A stretch of 9,431 bases of DNA from an uncultured Collinsella sp. Lineage in GTDB: Bacteria > Actinomycetota > Coriobacteriia > Coriobacteriales > Coriobacteriaceae. A program made the position numbers and the translations under genes. Location: contig URRN01000072.1 in NCBI GenBank assembly GCA_900550185.1, positions 1-9,431 of the forward strand, given 5' to 3'. A model generated the notes under the pieces. It was given only the letters and a program-made list of their open reading frames with translations. It made no database searches and was not told the DNA's origin. Below are positions 1 to 6,654 of this stretch, one piece after another. Position 1 is the stretch's first letter. Each line of letters starts with the position of its first letter.

Positions 1-254
1 GCGATCGATGCCGAGTAAAGCGCAAAACGCGAGGAGATGGCGGCAACGCTCGCGACGATCGATGCTGCAGGCACACCCGCCAGCCACAGGTTGCAGATCA
101 TAAACTGGCCGCTGCCCGTCACAAACGTACTGCTTAGAGCAAAGACCATCCAGGGCTCCATTCCCGTCTGCCCCATGATCATTCCGCACGGCGCGCCTAT
201 TGCAACATAGGTAAGCATCACCGGCCAGACGGTTCTAACGATTTTGAGCACCAT
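1..254 (-). CDS. azlC: AzlC-family branched-chain amino acid exporter, large subunit (partial, 3' end outside window)
   Basis: Reading the minus strand from an ATG at 254 gives an open frame of 84 codons to the window edge. It is hydrophobic, with a G-rich first membrane segment (residues about 8-28, containing YVAIGAPCGMIMGQTG) and then the stretch SSTFVTGSGQFM at about 41-52. The G-S-G-Q-F pattern, followed by a second hydrophobic segment and an S-R-F-A-L-Y motif near residue 75, matches the AzlC family: a first helix with P/G residues, then an aGSaQF motif, then an R..LYg motif. AzlC works with the small AzlD protein to export branched-chain amino acids and analogues. AzlD would be expected further left, outside the window. 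The start has a good ribosome site (GAGGA about 6 bases upstream). Family assignment is fairly secure; substrate is inferred. Confidence 0.8.
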   Translation of the reverse strand, partial: MVLKIVRTVWPVMLTYVAIGAPCGMIMGQTGMEPWMVFALSSTFVTGSGQFMICNLWLAGVPAASIVASVAAISSRFALYSASI

Positions 255-335
255 AGCGTTCCTCGTCCCGACAAGATTTCCGAGCCGCGTTCAACGACGC
301 GACAGAATCATCGTCCGGTAGCAACCGAGTTCACC

Positions 336-341
336 TACAAT
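336..341 (+). promoter_or_regulatory. possible -10 element for the HD-domain gene
   Basis: TACAAT matches the -10 consensus TATAAT at five of six positions and lies 40 bases before the ATG at 382. No convincing -35 hexamer stands 16-18 bases upstream. The 127-bp gap (255-381) must hold promoters for both the leftward azlC gene and the rightward HD gene. Nothing else stands out in it. Confidence 0.3.
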
Positions 342-381
342 TGCCACTGGATCGAAAGACACAGCTTTTTAGGAAGTCATT

Positions 382-1194
382 ATGACAGCTATCGATCGGG
401 GCCGGGCGACCGCGGCCTTCAAACGCTATACCGATGCTTACGATGCCGCCAATCCACGTATCGCGCTCAAAATCGAGCATACGTACCACGTTGCCGAGGC
501 ATGCGATGCCGTGGCGCGCGAGCAGGGCTGGTCGACAGAGGATATTGACCTGGCCTGGCTTTGCGGCCTGTTACACGATATGGGGCGCTTTGAACAGTTG
601 CGGCGCTGGGACACCTTTAAGGACGCCGAGAGTATGAGCCACGCAGCGTTGGGCGTCGGGGTCCTCTTTGGCGAGAACCCCGACGACGCGCCTGCCACAA
701 CAAGCATCCGAGATTTTATCGAGACCGACGAGCACGACGAGCTCATCCGCGCGAGCATCGCCTATCACAGCGACTTTCGCCTGCCGGCACAACTCGACGA
801 GCGTACACGGTGCTTCTGCGATATCGTGCGCGATGGCGACAAGATCGACATTATGCGCACCATCGCCGACAGCACCGTCGACACCATCCTCAAGGTGGAC
901 GAGAAGACGTTTCTCGGCAGCCGTTTCTCGTCGCCGACACTTGCCGCCTTTGACGAGCACCGCTGCGTCGCACGCGATGAACGCAACGAGCCCGCAGACT
1001 ACCTGGTGGGACTCATCTGCTTTATGTTTGAGCTCGTCTATCCAGCAAGCCGCGCGCTGGCGCGCGAACAGGGCGATATCCACCGCCTGCTCGACGCGCC
1101 CTTTGGCATTACACAGCCCTTTACCGACCCCGCCACGCAGGCAACCTGGAGCCGCCTAAAGGACGAGATGCGCGACTGGCTGGCGCGCGCCTAG
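382..1194 (+). CDS. HD-domain metal-dependent phosphohydrolase
   Basis: 270 residues, probably a cytoplasmic metal-dependent phosphohydrolase; substrate unknown. The HD signature is visible in order: His36 within HTYHVAEAC, the His65-Asp66 doublet within GLLHDMGRFEQ, His87, His129 in IAYHSDFRLP, and an Asp-rich motif at 147-156 (D-I-V-R-D-G-D-K-I-D) that resembles the final metal-binding aspartate of HD proteins (D..DK.D). No membrane segment or second catalytic domain is seen, so it is a stand-alone HD protein rather than a (p)ppGpp synthetase or HD-GYP protein. The start is set by AGGAAG five bases before the ATG. It is transcribed alone, and its stop codon overlaps the stop of the convergent etfA gene. 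Related stand-alone HD proteins include nucleotidases and pyrophosphatases, but I cannot choose among them. Confidence 0.85.
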   Translation: MTAIDRGRATAAFKRYTDAYDAANPRIALKIEHTYHVAEACDAVAREQGWSTEDIDLAWLCGLLHDMGRFEQLRRWDTFKDAESMSHAALGVGVLFGENPDDAPATTSIRDFIETDEHDELIRASIAYHSDFRLPAQLDERTRCFCDIVRDGDKIDIMRTIADSTVDTILKVDEKTFLGSRFSSPTLAAFDEHRCVARDERNEPADYLVGLICFMFELVYPASRALAREQGDIHRLLDAPFGITQPFTDPATQATWSRLKDEMRDWLARA

Positions 1195-2396
1195 CGCTCA
1201 AGCTGGGCCAGCAGCTCCTCGACGACCTCGACGGCGTCCCCAACAACCTTGTACTGGGCAGCGCCGAAAATGGGGGCATCCGGGTCCTCATTGATGGCGA
1301 TAATGCACTCCGCCCCACCGATGCCGGCAAGATGCTGGATGGCGCCCGAAACACCGATACTCACGAGAAGCTTGGGCGAAACCGATACGCCGGTCTGGCC
1401 AATCTGATGGCGATACTCCAACCAGCCGGCCTCCACGACGGGTCGCGTGCAACCAAGCTCGGCTCCCAGAGCCTCGGCGAGCCTTCGCATCAGCGGCAGG
1501 TTTTTCTTGGAACCAATGCCGCGACCCACCACGACCAGGCGCTCGGCATCGGCGATCGAAGCCTGCCGCCCCCACTCCTCGGCGGGAATCGAGATCTCGA
1601 CACGAGCCTTAGCATCATCCGCAAGCGATATCTGGGTGATCGTGCCAGAGCGGTTGTAGTCAAAGTCGGGCGCCTTAAAGATGCCGGGACGAACCGTTGC
1701 CATCTGGGGACGATGATTGGGGCAGACGATGGTGGCCATCAGGTTGCCGCCAAACGCCGGACGCGTCTGTTGCAGCAGCCCCGTCTCCGTATCCATCGAA
1801 AGTACGGTGCAGTCAGCCGTAAGGCCCGTCTGCAAGCGCACGGCAACGCCGGGTGCCAGTTCGCGGCCAAAAGCGGTCGCACCGTATAAGATGGCCTCGG
1901 GTTTGCGTTCGGCTACCAAATCGCAGATCAAGCGGGCGTAGACCTCCGCATCGTTTTGGCGCAGGCGCTCGTCGCGACAGGCCAGGACTTCGTCGGCGCC
2001 CGCGCAAACCAGATGCTCCAGGTCGCCGAGAGAGCCCTCGGGACCCATACCGACCAGTGCCACCAGACGGCAACCGCGCGCATCGGCAAGCTCGCGGCCC
2101 TTGCCCATAAGCTCATAGGCAACGGGAGTCACTGTATCGTGCTCGTCGGTCTGCGCGAATACCCAAATGTCTCGATATGCATCAAGGTCTGCCGCGCCGG
2201 CAGCTTCGTCTCGCTCGATCGAGATAGCGTTGACGGGACAGGCATCGACGCACCCGCCGCACAAGATGCAGCCTTCGGTCACGCGGGCGCAGCGATTGGG
2301 ACGCTCGCCCTCCAGCACAATGCCGCCCGAGGCGCAGGCGCGAACGCAGCGACCGCAGCCGATACAGGCTTCGCTATCGATAATCAGTCCGCTCAT
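1191..2396 (-). CDS. etfA: Electron transfer flavoprotein alpha subunit with N-terminal 2x[4Fe-4S] ferredoxin domain
   Basis: 401 residues, longer than ordinary EtfA (about 310-330) because of an added N-terminal ferredoxin domain. Two cysteine motifs are complete: C11-x2-C14-x2-C17-x3-C21 and C43-x2-C46-x2-C49-x3-C53-P, so two [4Fe-4S] clusters are expected. A central EtfA/FixB domain follows (about 75-260). The C-terminal FAD domain contains VVVGRGIGS (288-296), GQTG (333-336), SGAIQH (350-355) and AINEDPDAPIF (367-377), the classical EtfA FAD-binding signature. The usual SRaavD motif reads CTRPVVEAGW (316-325). The ATG directly follows the etfB stop codon with no gap, and GAGGGG nine bases upstream lies inside the end of etfB, so translation is coupled. 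The ferredoxin extension is known from bifurcating Etf partners of lactate dehydrogenase and caffeyl-CoA reductase in Acetobacterium. It would pass electrons to or from ferredoxin at the bifurcating flavin. The subunit type is very secure; bifurcation is inferred. Confidence 0.95.
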   Translation of the reverse strand: MSGLIIDSEACIGCGRCVRACASGGIVLEGERPNRCARVTEGCILCGGCVDACPVNAISIERDEAAGAADLDAYRDIWVFAQTDEHDTVTPVAYELMGKGRELADARGCRLVALVGMGPEGSLGDLEHLVCAGADEVLACRDERLRQNDAEVYARLICDLVAERKPEAILYGATAFGRELAPGVAVRLQTGLTADCTVLSMDTETGLLQQTRPAFGGNLMATIVCPNHRPQMATVRPGIFKAPDFDYNRSGTITQISLADDAKARVEISIPAEEWGRQASIADAERLVVVGRGIGSKKNLPLMRRLAEALGAELGCTRPVVEAGWLEYRHQIGQTGVSVSPKLLVSIGVSGAIQHLAGIGGAECIIAINEDPDAPIFGAAQYKVVGDAVEVVEELLAQLER

Positions 2397-3212
2397 CTAT
2401 GACATCCCCTCGATAATCTTGGCAAGCTTTGCCGCCTGCTCGGACGCCGTTCCGTCAACGTCCTCGCACGTTTGGTCGCGGTCGGGCACAAACGATCGCA
2501 CGACCTGTGTCGGTGATCCGGCAAGGCCGCAACGCGCGGGGTCGGCGTTCACGTCGGCGGCACTGACCGCGCACACGTCCGCCTCCTCTGCCGCGCGAAT
2601 ACCGGCAATACTCGGCATACGCAACTGGCCAATCTCCTTGGCAATCGTCATCGCGCACGGCATCTCAAGGTACACCGTCTCCTCGCCGGCATCGCATCCG
2701 TGAACGAGCGCCAGCGAGCCACAGGTCGTAAAGCCCGCGCTCTGCACGCAGCTCACGTCGGTCACGCAGGGAATATCAAAGGCACCGGCAAGCTCGGGAC
2801 CAATCTGGGCCGTATCGCCATCCACCGCCATCTTGCCGCAGATGAGCAGGTCGAAGTCCTCGTCGAGCGCCTCGATGCCGCACTTGAGGGCATAGGTGGT
2901 TGCCAGGGTATCGGCACCTGCAAAGGCGCGATCGGTCAGCAGCAGCGCATCGTCGGCGCCTCGAGCGATGCAGTCGCGCAGCAGCGACTCGGTCGCGGGG
3001 ATGCCCATCGACACCACCGTCACGCGCACATCCATGCCAAAGCCGATAAAGTCGTCCTTCAGCGCCAGCGCGCATTCCAAAGCGCTCGCATCAAAGGGAT
3101 TAATGACCGCCTGCTTGCCATCGCGCACGATGGTATTGGTCTTGGGGTCCATCTTGACCTCGGTGCTGCCCGGCACGGCCTTGACGCACACCACCATATG
3201 GAAATCGCTCAT
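2397..3212 (-). CDS. etfB: Electron transfer flavoprotein beta subunit (bifurcating type)
   Basis: 271 residues, the usual length for EtfB/FixA. It opens with the family's MVVCVKAVPGSTEV strand (6-19) and INPFDASALE (37-46). The loop TDRAFAGADTLATTYAL (93-109) resembles the form seen in FixA and bifurcating EtfBs, and CGKMAVDGDTAQ (125-136) is the nucleotide/FAD-binding motif. In bifurcating Etfs this subunit carries the bifurcating FAD and binds NAD(H). I chose the ATG at 3212 because AAGGGGG (3228-3222) stands nine bases before it. A GTG at 3218, overlapping the upstream TGA as GTGA, would add two residues but lies only three bases from the same site. The gene sits between the dehydrogenase and etfA in one operon, giving the expected equal expression of the subunits. 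Confidence is high in the family and moderate in the exact start. Confidence 0.94.
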   Translation of the reverse strand: MSDFHMVVCVKAVPGSTEVKMDPKTNTIVRDGKQAVINPFDASALECALALKDDFIGFGMDVRVTVVSMGIPATESLLRDCIARGADDALLLTDRAFAGADTLATTYALKCGIEALDEDFDLLICGKMAVDGDTAQIGPELAGAFDIPCVTDVSCVQSAGFTTCGSLALVHGCDAGEETVYLEMPCAMTIAKEIGQLRMPSIAGIRAAEEADVCAVSAADVNADPARCGLAGSPTQVVRSFVPDRDQTCEDVDGTASEQAAKLAKIIEGMS

Positions 3213-3214
3213 CT

Positions 3215-4816
3215 TCACGCGCCCCCTTTCTGGACGAGCTCATCCAAGAGCTTCTCCGAAAACAGGTTACCGCGACCCAGCTGCCCGGCAGGATCGAGCT
3301 GGAGCTTGAGCCGCGCCGACTCGACCATGGCCTCGTGACCGTACATCGTCTCCAAGAAGCCCGCCTTGATCTTGCCGACGCCGTGTTCTGCGGAGACGGC
3401 GCCGCCCATAGCAGTTACCTCGGCAGCCCACTGGGCAAACAGCTCGCCACCGCGACGGTAGTCCTGCGCATCGCGCGGCAGGATGTTCACATGCAGATGG
3501 TTGTTGCCGATGTGTCCCCAGGCAGCAGATTCAAGCCCGCTTTCGGCCAACGTGCGGCGATAGAGCGCAACGACATCGGCAAGGCACGCGTTGGGCACAG
3601 ACATGTCCGATCCCAGCTTGGTGATGGTGGGATCCGTGCGGCGACGCTCGTCGATGAGCATGTTGACGCTCTCGGGCACCGCATGGCGGAAGAATCGCTG
3701 ACACTCGCGATCGACCTCGGTGCGCGCGACCCATGTCGCATCGTCGCTGCCGCCCGCAAGCTCTAGTACCCACCCCAAGTGATACAGCTCCTCAGTCGCC
3801 TGGGCTTCGTCGTCGCAGTCGAGCTCCACGTAAACACAGACCTTAGCGTCTTTGTCGAGCGCCGGCAGCGAGGCGAACGCAGTCGACTGCTCGCGCTGGT
3901 GACGCAGAATATCCAGGGCGCCAGCATCGAAGTACTCGATGGCGGCCGCATGGGACAGGACGGGGCGCACGGAATCGGTAAAGGACACGGCCTTGTCTTC
4001 GCTGTCAAAGAAACAGCTCACGCCCCAAACGACCGCAGGCGCCGCCTGCAGGGCAATCTCGAGCTCGGTGATAACACCGAGCGTGCCACAAGCGCCGATA
4101 AAGAGGTCGATGGCGTCCATTTCGTCCGCAACGAAATAGCCTGAGGCATTTTTTGTCTTGGGCATGGTATAGCTGGGAAGATCGAGCTCGAGTGCACGGC
4201 CCGCTGCCGTCACGGGCGACAGGTGGCGGCCCTGGGCAAAAGCCTCGCCGCGCTGAAGCTCAAGCAAATCGCCATCAGCCAGTGCGACGTGGAGTCCCGT
4301 GATATGTGGGCGCATGGGACCGTAGGCGTAGCTGCGGGCACCGGAGGCGTTACATGCCGCCATGCCGCCCAGACAGGCAGACGTCTCGGTGGGATCGGTG
4401 GGAAAAAACTGCTCCGGGGCCTCTTGGAACTCCTCGTAGGCCTCAAGCGATGCCTGGTCCCAACCAGCAGTCGGCAGCACCTTCTTGCTCAGCTGCTTGC
4501 GCAGCTCCGAGAGCACAACGCCCGGCTCCACGCGCAGCAGAAATTGGCCTTGTTCATCGCGGCGAAGGCCCAAGTAGCGATTCATACGGGAAGTATTGAG
4601 GATATGCCCGCCGTGGGGCACGGCACCGGCGGCAAGGCCGGTTCGGGCGCCCTGAACCGTTACCGGGACACGCTCGGCATGGAGCGTTTCCAAAATGGCA
4701 CGGACCTCGTCTTCCGTTGTCGGAAACGAGATGCTCGATGCTTCGCCCGATGCACGAGATTCATCGCGGCCATACTCTTCGAACTCATCGGTGAAGGGTT
4801 TAATGGTTGCAGACAC
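3215..4816 (-). CDS. FAD-linked 2-hydroxyacid (lactate) dehydrogenase, GlcD/LctD family
   Basis: 533 residues. The N-terminal FAD-binding PCMH domain shows VQGARTGLAAGA (54-65), then a T-E-T-S-A-C-L-G-G-M motif (143-152) with N-A-S-G-A-R (156-161), and a flavin-domain motif GACGTLGVITE (241-251). The last is normally GSEGTLG; here S-E is replaced by A-C. The C-terminal oxidase domain contains GHIGNNHLHVN (434-444), the probable metal-binding histidines, and the EHGVG motif (477-481) followed by K482 and a final LDP. This is the GlcD/D-lactate dehydrogenase fold. Members next to etfBA form the lactate dehydrogenase/Etf complex of A. woodii, oxidising lactate to pyruvate. The start is GTG with AAGGGGGAG five bases upstream; no competing ATG exists nearby. 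It is the first gene of the operon. Other 2-hydroxyacids (glycolate, 2-hydroxyglutarate) cannot be excluded, and no lactate permease is in the window. Confidence 0.9.
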   Translation of the reverse strand: MSATIKPFTDEFEEYGRDESRASGEASSISFPTTEDEVRAILETLHAERVPVTVQGARTGLAAGAVPHGGHILNTSRMNRYLGLRRDEQGQFLLRVEPGVVLSELRKQLSKKVLPTAGWDQASLEAYEEFQEAPEQFFPTDPTETSACLGGMAACNASGARSYAYGPMRPHITGLHVALADGDLLELQRGEAFAQGRHLSPVTAAGRALELDLPSYTMPKTKNASGYFVADEMDAIDLFIGACGTLGVITELEIALQAAPAVVWGVSCFFDSEDKAVSFTDSVRPVLSHAAAIEYFDAGALDILRHQREQSTAFASLPALDKDAKVCVYVELDCDDEAQATEELYHLGWVLELAGGSDDATWVARTEVDRECQRFFRHAVPESVNMLIDERRRTDPTITKLGSDMSVPNACLADVVALYRRTLAESGLESAAWGHIGNNHLHVNILPRDAQDYRRGGELFAQWAAEVTAMGGAVSAEHGVGKIKAGFLETMYGHEAMVESARLKLQLDPAGQLGRGNLFSEKLLDELVQKGGA

Positions 4817-5162
4817 GCGAACTCCCCCTTTAGCTAACTACAGTGTTTGCAGGGAGATGTTACCGCATCGTTTCGTCGACGTGTTCGAGACCGTCTCCAT
4901 AATTGGCGATTTTTACGTTCGTGCAATTCGGCGAGCGGCTTGATTTCCTCGACAGACGATGCTTTTGACACATATGGCCCCGCCGTCGCCGACCGCGCGA
5001 TTGTCGCTTGAAAAAAGTTGGAGTATTTTTTGCCGCCTTTTACCTGCGGAGACACCAATCCGTCAAGCATTTGGTCAGAAATTGGTCAAGTAGCGGCTGA
5101 TACGGTCGGCGTCGACAGCCAAAACCGATAGAAGATTTGGCCCCAGAAGCAGGGAGGTTCCC
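4817..5162. promoter_or_regulatory. divergent intergenic region between the dehydrogenase/Etf operon and the surface-protein operon
   Basis: This 346-bp stretch must contain the promoters of both operons. Visible in it are the lct-type ribosome site (4822-4830), a perfect 11-bp palindrome GAGACCGTCTC (4887-4897), an 8-bp palindrome CGTCGACG (4874-4881), an imperfect dyad AATTGGCGA...TCGTGCAATT (4901-4928), an A6...T6 pair (5011-5016 and 5025-5031), and spaced TTGGTCA repeats (5071-5088). No clear -35/-10 pair was found on either strand. A 78-codon minus-strand open frame (4834-5070) crosses it but has no ribosome site, and I do not call it a gene. Confidence 0.55.
5054..5088. repeat. spaced TTGGTCA direct repeats with an inverted ACCAA half-site
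   Basis: TTGGTCA occurs at 5071-5077 and again at 5082-5088, exactly 11 bases apart, close to one helical turn. ACCAA, the inverse of TTGGT, occurs at 5054-5058. The group lies 75 bases before the first gene of the surface operon. Same-face spacing suits a multi-site operator for a DNA-binding protein. This is an inference from spacing alone; no regulator is identified. Confidence 0.45.
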
Positions 5163-5459
5163 ATGGCATATTACTGGCCCCAGTACGGCATCGCCATCGA
5201 AGTCGACGACGATCCCCATCTCCTGCCTTTCGACGAAGAGGCGTTCCCCGATACGGCGGTCTACCACGTCACCACCGATGTTATCTGCGACCCCGAGTCG
5301 TTCTCGGCGCTCGCCCACCACATCGCGCGTATCCACGACATCGAGCTCCCTCACGACTTTGACGAGCTCATCTACTCGCGCCGCCTGATGCTTCACATGC
5401 TCTTTGGAGCGGACCCGTCCACGTTCGCACGTGCCTACACCACCAAGGACGCCGCATGA
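5163..5459 (+). CDS. small acidic protein of unknown function, first gene of surface-protein operon
   Basis: 98 residues with no signal peptide or membrane segment, so cytoplasmic. It is acidic and starts at an ATG five bases after a strong AGGGAGG site. The N-terminal part (YYWPQYGIAIEVDDDPHLLPF, read here as residues 3-23, key residues E13, D15-D17, H19) followed by a predicted strand with T-D-V (38-40) faintly resembles the core of DUF559/PD-(D/E)XK-type folds, in which a strand ending in I-A-I-E-V carries a catalytic acid. Too much of the nuclease motif is missing to call it active. The C-terminal half looks helical (ALAHHIARIHDIELPHDFDELI region split over about 48-70). Its TGA overlaps the ATG of the next gene (ATGA), so the two are translationally coupled. 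I do not recognise a function. A cytoplasmic partner or regulator of the surface proteins is possible. Confidence 0.75.
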   Translation: MAYYWPQYGIAIEVDDDPHLLPFDEEAFPDTAVYHVTTDVICDPESFSALAHHIARIHDIELPHDFDELIYSRRLMLHMLFGADPSTFARAYTTKDAA

Positions 5460-5965
5460 GTGCGAAGAAGCCGCCCCGCCTCGCAGGACTGGGGCGTCGC
5501 AAGAAACTCGTCGTTGTCTGTCTGGCTATCGTCTGCGCCCTTATCGCCGTAGGGCTATACGCCTGGCAGTCGCAGCCCGTGCCCGAAGCGGGCGCCTCAG
5601 TCACGACGGCAGAGGGTAAATCGCGACAAGAAATCCAAGATGAGCTCGATGCCATCGTCCGCGACAACATGATGACGATTTCGGTCGCGCCGGTCGCTCA
5701 GCTACAGGAGGACGGCAAGCTGCGCGTCAACGTGCAAAACGTCCAAGACAATAAATTTCCCCAGCGATTCCGCGTCATCCAAAACGACGAGACCATGTAC
5801 GAATCCGGTGTGGTCGAGACCGGCAAGACAATCGAGACGTGCCCCGCCGGCGACATCAAAGAAGGCGAGGCGTACATCGAGATCCAGGCACTCGATGCAA
5901 AGACCCTCGACAGCCACGGCAATCCGACACGTGTCAAGGTACGGGTTGAGCAAACCGAGAACTAG
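5456..5965 (+). CDS. membrane-anchored protein with single extracytoplasmic beta domain
   Basis: 169 residues. A basic N-terminus with RRKK at 14-17 is followed by one membrane helix (18-37) lacking a clear cleavage site, so the protein is probably anchored with its C-terminus outside. After a short linker comes an amphipathic segment QEIQDELDAIVRDNMMTIS (58-76) and then a beta-rich domain (about 76-169). That domain contains NVQNVQDNKFPQRFRVIQND, ESGVVETGKTIE and a final V-K-V-R-V-E strand. The order of an ELD..V...MM.ISI segment, then an N..N.(F/Y)PQ strand, then YESG.(V/I)E.G..IE resembles small surface proteins found with secreted beta-proteins and sortase-anchored peptides in Firmicutes. 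That is recalled family resemblance, not a search result. ATGA overlap with the gene before it; AAGGA seven bases upstream. Function unknown; likely a structural or chaperone-like part of a surface complex. Confidence 0.8.
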   Translation: MSAKKPPRLAGLGRRKKLVVVCLAIVCALIAVGLYAWQSQPVPEAGASVTTAEGKSRQEIQDELDAIVRDNMMTISVAPVAQLQEDGKLRVNVQNVQDNKFPQRFRVIQNDETMYESGVVETGKTIETCPAGDIKEGEAYIEIQALDAKTLDSHGNPTRVKVRVEQTEN

Positions 5966-6017
5966 CCTTCCGGCCGACACGGCACCGCATGCAATTCACC
6001 AGCATTCGTCCAATCAT

Positions 6018-6034
6018 CGCGGGGACGGCCCGCG
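6018..6034 (+). promoter_or_regulatory. GC-rich mRNA hairpin just upstream of the secreted-protein gene
   Basis: CGCGGG (6018-6023) pairs perfectly with CCCGCG (6029-6034) across a five-base loop. The hairpin lies in the 89-bp gap between two co-directional genes and ends nine bases before the AAAGGAA ribosome site of the 6055 gene. There is no following T-run, so it is not a standard terminator. It could stabilise a processed transcript, as is seen ahead of highly expressed subunit genes. That role is inferred. Confidence 0.5.
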
Positions 6035-6054
6035 GCGAATAGAAAGGAACGACC

Positions 6055-6654
6055 ATGGACATCACCAGGAACATGAACGGAGCCAGAGCGCTCGTCGTGG
6101 GCGCAGGGCTCGCGCTCGCGCTCGCAATGGGCGCCGCCCCGACGCCAGCTCTGGCAGCCGGGCGCGTTGGAACCACGAAGGTAATGGTCAGGACCGAGAT
6201 CGACAACGTTGAGTTCAAAGTTCCGACGGTTATTCCCTTCGTCGCCAAGGCCGACGGCACGCTTCAGGGCCCCTCAGAAGACGCGACCACCATCGACAAT
6301 CATTCAGCCTACGGCATCCATGTCACCAACATGAAGATCGACGCCATGAACACCTGGACCATTGCCGCCGACGCCAAGGCCGGAACCGCGCAGAACTCCA
6401 TCGACTTTAAGGTCGGCCCCGACGGCGCGCTCCAGAACGCCAGCGCCGCCGCGCAAGGGACGGGCCTCGATCTTTCCAAGAATGCAGCCTTCGACATGGG
6501 CTACCAGGGCATTGCCGGCGGCACGGACAAAATCAAGCTCAAGACAAGCGGAAACGTCGCCCGCGTCACGCGCGACATCTTCCGCGTAACCGGCGAAGGC
6601 GATCAGGTTGCGACGATCACCTGGACGGTCGAGCCCGGTGCGCACACGGCATAA
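6055..6654 (+). CDS. secreted beta-rich surface protein
   Basis: 199 residues. A Sec signal peptide is clear: R5 and R11, a hydrophobic core at 12-28, and PALA cleaved after about residue 34. The mature part of about 165 residues has no C-terminal anchor and no cysteine. It opens with a short strand pair around VRTEIDNVEF and then VPTVIPFVAKADGTLQGPS (56-74). Next come a T-I-D-N-H-S motif, a second strand pair, and a closing ATITWTVEPG (186-195). The VPT.IPF...DG....PS..I.N.S layout resembles small secreted beta-sandwich proteins encoded beside sortase-anchored peptides in Firmicutes; this is recalled similarity. The ATG follows AAAGGAACGACC. Its product may be the major subunit of a surface layer or fibre, given the size, lack of anchor and the hairpin ahead of it. 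Function remains unproven. Confidence 0.8.
   Translation: MDITRNMNGARALVVGAGLALALAMGAAPTPALAAGRVGTTKVMVRTEIDNVEFKVPTVIPFVAKADGTLQGPSEDATTIDNHSAYGIHVTNMKIDAMNTWTIAADAKAGTAQNSIDFKVGPDGALQNASAAAQGTGLDLSKNAAFDMGYQGIAGGTDKIKLKTSGNVARVTRDIFRVTGEGDQVATITWTVEPGAHTA

Noticed and set aside
1332..1889. 185-codon plus-strand open frame inside etfA
   Set aside because: Antisense shadow of etfA; high G+C coding regions give long open frames on the other strand. No ribosome site or plausible protein features.
2700..3338. 212-codon plus-strand open frame across etfB and the dehydrogenase end
   Set aside because: Antisense shadow crossing two clearly real genes; His- and Ala-rich composition typical of such shadows.
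5011..5031. A6...T6 pair as a rho-independent terminator
   Set aside because: No GC stem; an A-T-only hairpin would be unstable, and no gene ends near it on either strand.
4834..5070. 78-codon minus-strand open frame upstream of the dehydrogenase gene
   Set aside because: No ribosome site before its ATG, basic C-terminus without a recognisable domain, and it occupies the region where promoters must lie. Kept only as a finding to check.
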